57,814 bases of DNA. Source: Polyangiaceae bacterium. GTDB lineage: Bacteria > Myxococcota_A > Polyangia > Polyangiales > Polyangiaceae. The stretch covers positions 1 through 57,814 of the forward strand of contig JAJDAH010000095.1 of NCBI GenBank assembly GCA_029261965.1, written 5' to 3'. This document shows, piece after piece, positions 35,947 to 43,056 of the stretch. Made by a program: the position numbers and the translations under genes. The notes beneath the pieces were generated by a model. That model made no database searches, was not told where the DNA came from, and saw nothing but the letters and a program-made list of their open reading frames with translations. Position 1 is the stretch's first letter. The number at the start of each line of letters is the position of its first letter.

Positions 35947-36504
35947 CTATATCTCGAGGATGTCCTGCTCTTTGGCGGTCACGATATCGTCGACGTCTTG
36001 TCCGGCAGCACCGACGACCTCTTCGGCTTTCTTTTTTGCGCGTTCGAGGTCGTCCTCACTCATCTCCCCTGCGTCCTTCAGCTCCTTGAACATGTCGAGG
36101 GCATCGTGCCGTGACTTTCGCACCGCAACCTTGCAATCCTCGCCGTGTTTTTTCGCGAGCTTCACGAGATCCTTGCGGCGTTCCTCGCTGAGCGGCGGGA
36201 TCGGAATTCTCAGCATTTCCCCGTCGACCTGGGGATTCAGCCCGAGACCATTCTCACGCACCGCCTTTTCGAGCGCCTTCACCTGAGACTTGTCCCACGC
36301 CTTGACCGTGAGGAGCCGCGGCTCGGGCACGTTCACCGTGGCCATCTGAGAAATCGGTGTGAGCGTGCCGTAGTAGTCGACCTTGATGCTGTCGAGCATG
36401 CCGGCGTGTGCGCGACCGGTGCGGAGCTTCCCGAGCTCGCGCTTGAGCGCGTCCTTGGCTTTGTCGATCGATTGTCGGAGGTCTTGCAGGGTCTCTTCGA
36501 TCAT
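35947..36504 (-). CDS. frr: Ribosome recycling factor
   Basis: 185 residues, the usual length. The start at 36504 has a GGGAGTGAG site. Conserved stretches include LRTGRAHAGMLD, VDYYGTLTPISQMA, NVPEPRLLTVKAWD and the C-terminal VRKSRHDALDMFKEL. RRF with EF-G splits post-termination ribosomes. The frame runs open a further 400 codons upstream, antisense to the next gene; this extension is not coding. The usual neighbour pyrH is not adjacent. Confidence 0.97.
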   Translation of the reverse strand: MIEETLQDLRQSIDKAKDALKRELGKLRTGRAHAGMLDSIKVDYYGTLTPISQMATVNVPEPRLLTVKAWDKSQVKALEKAVRENGLGLNPQVDGEMLRIPIPPLSEERRKDLVKLAKKHGEDCKVAVRKSRHDALDMFKELKDAGEMSEDDLERAKKKAEEVVGAAGQDVDDIVTAKEQDILEI

Positions 36505-36648
36505 CGATCTCACTCCCGGTCTGGGGCTTCGCCGACGGCCGGCGAGCCGGCCCAGCGGCGACGGGGGTATATCACTCCCGTCGTAGACCCGCGAGCCGTG
36601 GCGGCGCGTGGGGCCCAAGACCACACGGTGTGATAGCTTGTGTCCACC

Positions 36649-38142
36649 ATGGGCCGCTCGCGAGGTCGCTTGGGGGCTCGGCTCGGATGGGCCCTGGCCG
36701 TTACCGTGCTGGCAGGGCATGCCCTCGGCGGTTGCGCCGAGGGCAACGCGTGCAAGACGAACAGCGACTGCGGTGGCGGGTACTGCGGCCCCGGCGGCAC
36801 CTGCAAGACCGACTGCAAAATCGACATCGACTGTCCGAGGGGCACGTTCTGCAACTCGCTGGCTCAGTGCGAGCCCGACACGGGCGGCGCCGGCGCGGCA
36901 GGAGCCGCGCCGACCGACGGCGGCGCAGCGACCGGCGGCGCACCGGCTACCGGCGGCGCCGCAGCCACCGGCGGCGCGCCGGCCACCGGTGGAATGGCCG
37001 GCAGCACTGCCACTGGCGGCTCGAGCGGAGCCAGCGGCGCGAGCGGCATGGCCGGCACCGGCGCGGGCCCCGCAACCGGGGGCGGCGCTGGAATGGGAAG
37101 TGGCGGCACGGGCGGCATCGCCACCGGCGGTACTGGCGGCGGTACCGGCGGAACCGGGGGAGTGGCGGGTACCAAACGCGAGTTCGACACGTGCACGAGC
37201 GACAACGACTGCCGCGCGTCGCTCATCTGCCGCGCCATCTACAAGGGCGGTCCGAACCAATGCACGCGCCGATGCAGTAATACCGCCGAATGCATGCAGA
37301 GCACGCGATGTGAGCTCTTCGGCGCCGACCGGTATTGCGCCATCAGCGACGTGGGCCGCTCGTGCACCCAAGCCTCGGATTGCGCCTTCGCGTGCGAGCT
37401 TTCGAAGAGCTACTGCACCTCTACTTGTGTAGACGGCGGCGACTGCCCAGCGGGTTGGGGTTGCCAGCCGCTCGGCACGGCCGGTCAGCGCGTTTGCATC
37501 AAAGCCTCCGCGGCGTGCGACGTCAACACGAACGACTGCATCGTGCCTGCTGCTTGCGACACCACGATGCTCGTTTCGAGCTGCACCCTGGCGTGTTCGA
37601 CCGCCGCGGACTGCCCCCGACGCTCGGTCGAGCTCACCCCGTGGACGTGCAACGGAATCTGCAAACGGCCGCCCGACATTTTCGGCCCGCTCGCCGGCGG
37701 CACGTTCCCCGCGCAGTGGGCGTGCGACCCGCTCGACAACGTCGTCAACATCTGCGGTGACGGTCTCCACGTCGACTTCGGCAACGCCACGATTCCTGCG
37801 CCCCCATCGTTCAGCTGTCCGGTAGGGACCTCGGTGGACGGCCGCCCGGGCGACGCTTGCGTCGACTCGTGCCTGCTCGACAGCGGCTGCCCTTTTGGTT
37901 TCGTTTGCACCGCCATCGGCACGACGACGGGCAGCAACAGGTTCGGCCTCTGCTTCCCCGGCCTCGGAGGCTCACCCATCGGCACGGCGTGCTCGAACGG
38001 CGCCGAATGCTTCTTCGGCTATTGCTCGAATGGCGTGTGCTCCCGCGACTGCACGATCGATGGCCTGTGTCCAGACGGCGCCACGTGCATCGGAGCCGGT
38101 GGGCCCGCCGTAGAGAGCGCGCCCTTCCGTCGGTGCATGTAG
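36649..38142 (+). CDS. Cys-rich lipoprotein with Gly/Ala/Thr low-complexity linker
   Basis: 497 residues from the ATG at 36649 (a GTG at 36640 is the alternative). The signal peptide ends in a lipobox GGC. A first Cys-rich block (CKTNSDCGGGYCGPGGTC) is followed by about 95 residues of TGGAPATGG-type repeats, then five or more further Cys-rich modules of the form CxxDxDC...C (CTSDNDCRASLIC, CSNGAECFFGYCSNGVC). These are Dickkopf-like or EGF-like disulfide modules, frequent on myxobacterial surface proteins, often in adhesion or predation contexts. No enzyme domain seen. Confidence 0.82.
   Translation: MGRSRGRLGARLGWALAVTVLAGHALGGCAEGNACKTNSDCGGGYCGPGGTCKTDCKIDIDCPRGTFCNSLAQCEPDTGGAGAAGAAPTDGGAATGGAPATGGAAATGGAPATGGMAGSTATGGSSGASGASGMAGTGAGPATGGGAGMGSGGTGGIATGGTGGGTGGTGGVAGTKREFDTCTSDNDCRASLICRAIYKGGPNQCTRRCSNTAECMQSTRCELFGADRYCAISDVGRSCTQASDCAFACELSKSYCTSTCVDGGDCPAGWGCQPLGTAGQRVCIKASAACDVNTNDCIVPAACDTTMLVSSCTLACSTAADCPRRSVELTPWTCNGICKRPPDIFGPLAGGTFPAQWACDPLDNVVNICGDGLHVDFGNATIPAPPSFSCPVGTSVDGRPGDACVDSCLLDSGCPFGFVCTAIGTTTGSNRFGLCFPGLGGSPIGTACSNGAECFFGYCSNGVCSRDCTIDGLCPDGATCIGAGGPAVESAPFRRCM
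36880..37170 (+). repeat. Low-complexity GGC-rich repeat coding a (TGGAPA)-like linker
   Basis: Degenerate short tandem units (ACCGGCGGCGC-like) encode Thr/Gly/Ala/Pro repeats in the Cys-rich lipoprotein. A stalk separating the lipid anchor from the outer modules is the likely role. Confidence 0.75.
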
Positions 38143-38156
38143 CTCGCGGCCCGGCG

Positions 38157-39389
38157 TCACTTCGACGAATCGACCTGAGCTCGCTGAAAAAACTCGCGAA
38201 TTTCATCCGCTCGGGCGTGCGCGTCGCGCCTGCCGAGGTCGACAATCGAACGCCCGAACTCGCCGTCGAACAGTAGATACGTGGCCCAGTCAGCTTCCCA
38301 GGTCGCCTTTTCGTGTGCCGCCCGTCCGAGGATCCATTTCGGCAGCCGCCCGAGCTCCCAGAGCGGCAGGTGCTCTCGCACGTGCTCTGCCGCCAGCCGA
38401 CCGATGTCCTGCGACGGCGAAAAAACGAGCGTGTCCAGCCGGTGATAGGGGGCGCCGCGAGACTCGACGAGCCGCTTTTGCACTAGCGCCAAGGCCTCGG
38501 GCTCGAGAGCGCTCTCGAGCACCTCGACCAAGCTGTTCGTGCGCGCGAGCACTTGAAGGTCGTACTCCATCGGGTCGAGCAGCAACGCGTTCAGAATCTT
38601 ACCGGCGAGAAAAGTGAGGCTCGGGTACTGGTCGAGCGGCGTCGGGTTGCTGTCGGGAGCCAGCTCGCTCTTGTTGCGCGTGGAGATGACGACCAGCCGG
38701 TCCGCACCCGCGCGGATCACCGGGGCGATGGGTGTGTTGAAGCGCAGCCCGCCATCGCAATAGTAGGTCAGGCCGATCCGTCGCGCCGGGAAGAACAGCG
38801 GGATCGCGGCTGACGCGAGCACGTGGTCGGCGTTGATGCGGCCGTAGCTCGCCTGCCTGCGCGGGTCGCGCGAGGGTCGAAAGTCGGTGCCCGGAGCGAG
38901 CTCGGAAAAAATGGTGGTGCGGCCGGAACCCACGTCGAGGGCCGCGACGAATAGGGCGGCCACCGTCGAGCTCGAGATATTTTCGTGAAGGCGGTCCCAG
39001 TCGACACTTCGCCGAATCGTCAGCTCGAGGGGCCTCGGGTCGAGCAGGGATTTGCCGAGGTAGTCGTGCTCACCGTCAGGCGAACGCCGACGAAGCGCCG
39101 GTAGGAGCCCCCACGGGTGCATGCGGACGTGGCTCGTGAGCTTGAGCCCGCCCCAGACCTCGATGAGCTCTCGAATGCCGAGATCCCCGCACTCGGCGTG
39201 CGCGGCCATGAACGTCGCATTGATCGCGCCGACGCTCGTGCCGGCGAAGTACCCGAAGGGAGCGGGATCCGATGGAAGCAGACCGAGCACATCGACCATG
39301 CCGGCGATGACTCCAACTTCGTAGGCGCCTCGCATGCCCCCGCCGGACAGCACGAGCCCCACGCTCGAAACCGAAGTCTGCTGACTCAT
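38157..39389 (-). CDS. Patatin-like phospholipase
   Basis: 410 residues from the ATG at 39389; an earlier in-frame start overlaps the divergent gene and is rejected. Patatin motifs: the oxyanion loop GGGMRG (16-21), nucleophile elbow GTSVG with Ser52, and the dyad Asp in CDGGLRFN (Asp212). It should hydrolyse acyl esters of phospholipids or other lipids. No signal peptide, so probably cytoplasmic or membrane-associated. It is convergent with the Cys-rich lipoprotein gene (14-base gap) and divergent from the next gene. Confidence 0.93.
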   Translation of the reverse strand: MSQQTSVSSVGLVLSGGGMRGAYEVGVIAGMVDVLGLLPSDPAPFGYFAGTSVGAINATFMAAHAECGDLGIRELIEVWGGLKLTSHVRMHPWGLLPALRRRSPDGEHDYLGKSLLDPRPLELTIRRSVDWDRLHENISSSTVAALFVAALDVGSGRTTIFSELAPGTDFRPSRDPRRQASYGRINADHVLASAAIPLFFPARRIGLTYYCDGGLRFNTPIAPVIRAGADRLVVISTRNKSELAPDSNPTPLDQYPSLTFLAGKILNALLLDPMEYDLQVLARTNSLVEVLESALEPEALALVQKRLVESRGAPYHRLDTLVFSPSQDIGRLAAEHVREHLPLWELGRLPKWILGRAAHEKATWEADWATYLLFDGEFGRSIVDLGRRDAHARADEIREFFQRAQVDSSK

Positions 39390-39483
39390 CGTGGCCGAAG
39401 CATCATAGCCCCGTTTGCGTCGCGGGCGTGGCGTTGTAACGGTGCGGTTTCGTCCGACATTCTCGCCCGATTTCCCTAGAAAG

Positions 39484-40242
39484 ATGAAGCTCCGAATCGT
39501 CACCTGGAACATCCACAAGGGTATCGGCGGCGTAGACCGCCGATATCGAATCGAACGCATCGTGGAGCTACTCGAGTCGTACGAGCCCGACGTCGCGCTA
39601 CTGCAAGAGGTCGCCGATCACACGCCGATGTCGCGGTTCGACTATCAGGTCGAAGTGCTTGCCGATAAACTCGGCATGCCTCACGCCGCTTTTCGCCCAG
39701 AGCACCGCTTCCGGGTCGGCGGCTACGGAAACGCCATTCTTTCGCGATGGCCCATCAGCGACGTGCATCACGTCGACTTGACCATCGGGCGCAGAAAGAA
39801 GCGTGGTGTTCTTCAAGCCAAAACGCGGGTCCGCCTGAATGGCGGCTCACGGACAGTGTTCCTTCATAACATGCACCTCGGTCTGGCCGGCTCCGAGCGC
39901 GGCCAACAACTCGAGAGGTTTCTCCGCTCGCATCCATTCGCGCGCCTGCATGAACGAACCCCCATCGTGGTCGGCGGCGATCTGAATGATCTTTGGGGCA
40001 GCCTCGGGCCGAAGTTCTTGCTCCCTCGAGGATTTCGGCGGGCGGGCGCGCTCATCAACACGTTCCCGGCCATCCTCCCCGTCCGGCCCCTCGACGCGAT
40101 CTTCGTCAGGGGGGATCTCACGGTCGGTCGCGCCTTTTGTCCGCGCAGCCGCCTCGCCGGACAGGCGTCGGATCATCGCCCGGTGATCGCCGAGCTCGAC
40201 CTCACGGCCATCAAGCGCCGACTCACTCGGCAGCGCGGCTGA
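39484..40242 (+). CDS. Endonuclease/exonuclease/phosphatase (EEP) family protein
   Basis: 252 residues from the ATG at 39484. EEP motifs: TWNIHKG (Asn9), LLQEVADH (Glu), GGDLNDLWG and the final SDHRPVIAEL catalytic DH pair. The fold covers DNase I, sphingomyelinase and phosphoinositide phosphatase types; sequence alone does not say which. No signal peptide. Its last 20 bases overlap the 3' end of the convergent membrane-protein gene. Adjacent to a divergent patatin, so a lipid-turnover role is possible but only inferred. Confidence 0.92.
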   Translation: MKLRIVTWNIHKGIGGVDRRYRIERIVELLESYEPDVALLQEVADHTPMSRFDYQVEVLADKLGMPHAAFRPEHRFRVGGYGNAILSRWPISDVHHVDLTIGRRKKRGVLQAKTRVRLNGGSRTVFLHNMHLGLAGSERGQQLERFLRSHPFARLHERTPIVVGGDLNDLWGSLGPKFLLPRGFRRAGALINTFPAILPVRPLDAIFVRGDLTVGRAFCPRSRLAGQASDHRPVIAELDLTAIKRRLTRQRG

Positions 40243-42514
40243 GTTGCTCGATTTCGTCGACGAGGATGTGACCCCAAGCTCCCTCGGCCTGATCGACGAT
40301 CTCGATGACCGCCTCGCTCCCCTTCAGCGAGGTCACATTCCAGACGCGTCGCCCGAGTAACTCGCTGTTGCACCCAGTGGCCGAAAAGATTCGCTCCCCT
40401 TCGACGAGAAGTGAAACTCGCAGCTCCACGATGTCGCTGCCACCGCCCACTCGGAGCACCATCACGTCGCCTTCGATGGGAAACGGCTTCGATCTCATAC
40501 GCCCCTTGGCGAGATCGCCGAGCTTCGGACTGAACGAGTTGGCAAAAGCGCCGGACTGGCCGAAAACGACCCCCTGCCCCGTCGTCGCCTCGGTGCTCGG
40601 ACCGCCCGAGAAGGCCTCTCCGACCAGCCGCCACCCCTCCCCTTCGTCGAACCCGAGCCTGGCGACGCGTTCGAACTGCCGCGCCGGCGGGTCGCCGAGC
40701 AGAAACCCCTCGAACCCCGAAAGCGACGGATCCGCGGCCACGATTTTTCGGCGAACCCGAGTGCGGCGCTCTTCGTCGTCGTTGGTCGAAAAATAGTACT
40801 CCTGAAAAAACCAGGCGTCGCAGAAAACGCTGTCCGGTAGCTTCCCCGGCATGAGCGGGTCGTAGCTGTCGAGCTGCGCTGGGAAGCTCGCGAACGACAG
40901 GCGCTTCTGCCCACGGAGTGGGTTCAAGATCTCCGGTTGATACCTCGGCATGAAGAGTCTCGCGCCGTTCACCCAGAGCACCGTCGATTGAGCGTAGGGC
41001 AGCGGGAACACCGGGAACTCGGACAGATCGATGTCGCGGGTCAGCAAGTATGCCGGCGACGCCAGCTTCTCGTGCCCCGGACGCCCCCGCGCGACGATCG
41101 GCTTCCGAGCGATGGTCTTGTCGGTCAGCCCATAGGTGTCGACCATCTCGAGGTCGGTCACCCACGCCAAGATCCCGACCGAGCTGACCGCCAGCCGTGG
41201 CCGCACGCCACGGTCGACCACGTACTTGACGATGTCTTCTCCCCACACTTGGTAGGGCGAATCGATGCGAACGGGAAAAAGCGACGCCAGCGGATAAAAG
41301 CTCCGCTCGTCGGCGATGTGCCAGCTTTTTTCCAGAGGGCGGATGACGTTCGTAGGCACTGCGGCGAGCGAAAAGAGTGCGAGCCCCACCGTTGCCGCGA
41401 CGCGACGAAAACGACTGCTGTCGCGGAGCAGATGTCGGCCCCCAACCTCGGCGAGAATGAAGAGCGGAGGCAAAGCGGGCACCAACAGCCGCCCCAACAT
41501 GAAGTCGCCGCCAATCTTCGCGACGTAGGTGATGTAGAGCGTGGAAGAGAAGACGAAATAGCGCGCGAAAAAATGGTCACGTAGCCGCGCGGCGCCGGCG
41601 ATCGCGAGGGGCAGCGCCGCGAACGCGCCTGTACTCACGACGCACACCAAGACGTACACCCACCCTTGGCTGAAGTACGCTAACGCGGCGCTCTTCGCGT
41701 AGTACGTGTTCGGAAAGAACTCGCCGTAGTAAAAATAGCGCCAGGTGAAGTACGGAACGTAGACGATGACGAACATGGCGCCGAACCGCGGGAGGCCGCG
41801 GCGACGTCGATCGTCGAGCAGCATCACGAAGGCCGCCGAGGCGTAGAAGATGGCGTGATCCGGATGCGCCATCGTCGCCAAAATTCCAGCGAGTCCCGAT
41901 AGCGCGTACTGGCCGGCGAGCATGCGCTCGAGCATCAGGAGCACCAAGAACGCGCCGAACATCGTCTCGAGGCCGCTCGTCGCGTAACAAGCCATGACGT
42001 AGTTGAACGCCAAAGCGACGGCGGCGAGCGGCACGACGACGCTGGTAGTCGCGGGTGCGAGCGCGCGCGTGAGCTTTTTCGTCAGATAGAGGGTTCCCGC
42101 GAAGGCTGCGAGCGACAGCACGAGTGAGGTGATTGCCGGCTCGGCGCCCAGCGCGGCCGGGCCAGCCAGCAAGATCGCCCAGAGGAAGTTCGTGTACCCC
42201 TCGACGTACTCGCCGGGGTTGAAGACGAGGCCGTGTCCCCGGACGAGATTCCGCACATATCGAAACGTGATGAACGCGTCGTCCGAAACCCACCGGAGGC
42301 TCCCAGCCCACACGAGCGCACCAGCCAACAAGCCCCCGAATGCGACCCGCCGCGCCCACCTGGGCACCATGGCGTCCCATCCGCGCCATTGCAGCACCAC
42401 GACCGCGGCGACCAACAAGAAGAGCGATCCTGCCCACGGCCAAAGTCGACCGAGCGACTGCGTGTATCGCAGCCAAAGATCCCCCCAAAGGGCCAGGGTG
42501 CGCTCGATCGGCAT
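40223..42514 (-). CDS. Polytopic membrane glycosyltransferase-like protein (GT-C type)
   Basis: 763 residues. The first 400 carry roughly ten membrane helices. After the second helix comes WVSDDAFITFRYVRNL and GEYVEGYTNFLW. An acidic DD pair in the first periplasmic loop (78-79) is the hallmark of GT-C transferases that use polyprenyl-phosphate sugars. The C-terminal 350 residues are soluble, probably periplasmic, and include a beta-rich stretch. Such proteins add a sugar to lipids, polysaccharide or protein outside the inner membrane. The overall layout resembles bacterial arabinofuranosyl/mannosyl transferases, but the sugar is unknown. The start has no strong ribosome site. Confidence 0.8.
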   Translation of the reverse strand: MPIERTLALWGDLWLRYTQSLGRLWPWAGSLFLLVAAVVVLQWRGWDAMVPRWARRVAFGGLLAGALVWAGSLRWVSDDAFITFRYVRNLVRGHGLVFNPGEYVEGYTNFLWAILLAGPAALGAEPAITSLVLSLAAFAGTLYLTKKLTRALAPATTSVVVPLAAVALAFNYVMACYATSGLETMFGAFLVLLMLERMLAGQYALSGLAGILATMAHPDHAIFYASAAFVMLLDDRRRRGLPRFGAMFVIVYVPYFTWRYFYYGEFFPNTYYAKSAALAYFSQGWVYVLVCVVSTGAFAALPLAIAGAARLRDHFFARYFVFSSTLYITYVAKIGGDFMLGRLLVPALPPLFILAEVGGRHLLRDSSRFRRVAATVGLALFSLAAVPTNVIRPLEKSWHIADERSFYPLASLFPVRIDSPYQVWGEDIVKYVVDRGVRPRLAVSSVGILAWVTDLEMVDTYGLTDKTIARKPIVARGRPGHEKLASPAYLLTRDIDLSEFPVFPLPYAQSTVLWVNGARLFMPRYQPEILNPLRGQKRLSFASFPAQLDSYDPLMPGKLPDSVFCDAWFFQEYYFSTNDDEERRTRVRRKIVAADPSLSGFEGFLLGDPPARQFERVARLGFDEGEGWRLVGEAFSGGPSTEATTGQGVVFGQSGAFANSFSPKLGDLAKGRMRSKPFPIEGDVMVLRVGGGSDIVELRVSLLVEGERIFSATGCNSELLGRRVWNVTSLKGSEAVIEIVDQAEGAWGHILVDEIEQLSRAAE

Positions 42515-42601
42515 GAGGGTGAAGTTCAGCTACATGCCGTAGGGGGCTCGGACCGGCTTCTTGACACACCCCCACCGGACCACTAGACCAAGCGCCCCAC
42601 C

Positions 42602-42673
42602 GCGGGAGTAACTCAGCGGTAGAGTGCCACCTTGCCAAGGTGGACGTCGAGGGTTCGAATCCCTTCTCCCGCT
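42602..42673 (+). tRNA. tRNA-Gly (anticodon GCC)
   Basis: Acceptor GCGGGAG pairs with CTCCCGC, D-arm CTC AGCGGTA GAG, anticodon arm CCACC TTGCCAA GGTGG, T-arm GAGGG TTCGAAT CCCTT. CCA is not encoded (CTC follows the discriminator T), unlike the tRNA-His in this window. Confidence 0.96.
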
Positions 42674-43056
42674 CTCTAGTCTATGGTGGCTGGGGCCCCA
42701 ACCCCAGCCACGTTTCGTTTGTCGTTTCACGGCTCTGGCGGCTGCGGCAGGCCAGCCACGCTTGTTTTCGATCAGCCAGCTAGCGTCACTCGCTCGCTGG
42801 CAGCCCCGTGAGGCGCGCCAGATCTTCGAGGTAGCAGCGGTGGGTGACCGCGCTCGGCTACTCGATGAGGTAGAAGCCTCGGTCGAATTCGCCGAGGTGT
42901 CCAGGTCGGCCCTGGGGGTCGGCATGCCGAACACGTCTCGGAAAATCAGGATGCGACCGCTCCTGCGAACGTACAGGTTGTCGTTGCGATCGAGCCAGGC
43001 CTCTTTGCATGCATCACATGCATCACCTCCGAGCCATGCATCGCTAACCGCACGGC
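42674..43056 (-). pseudogene. Gene-poor stretch after tRNA-Gly with possible decayed coding remnant
   Basis: No intact gene is seen. On the minus strand a segment reads AWLDRNDNLYVRRSGRIL and IFRDVFGMPTP in one frame. A neighbouring frame reads GHLGEFDRGFYLIE, a TAG stop, then HRCYLEDLARLTGLPASE and a stop. The protein-like flavour split across frames with an internal stop suggests a degraded gene, but the parent family is not recognised. A 9-base tandem repeat (TGCATCACA/TGCATCACC) lies near 43008-43027. The open frame crossing the tRNA on the minus strand (containing RRDSNPR) is the usual tRNA antisense artefact. Confidence 0.3.

Noticed and set aside
36505-37770. 400-codon N-terminal extension of the frr frame
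   Set aside because: RRF is complete at 185 residues with its own ribosome site; the extension is antisense to the Cys-rich lipoprotein gene.
42530-42934. 134-codon minus-strand frame spanning tRNA-Gly
   Set aside because: It contains the RRDSNPR signature that arises from reading the antisense of a tRNA; not a gene.
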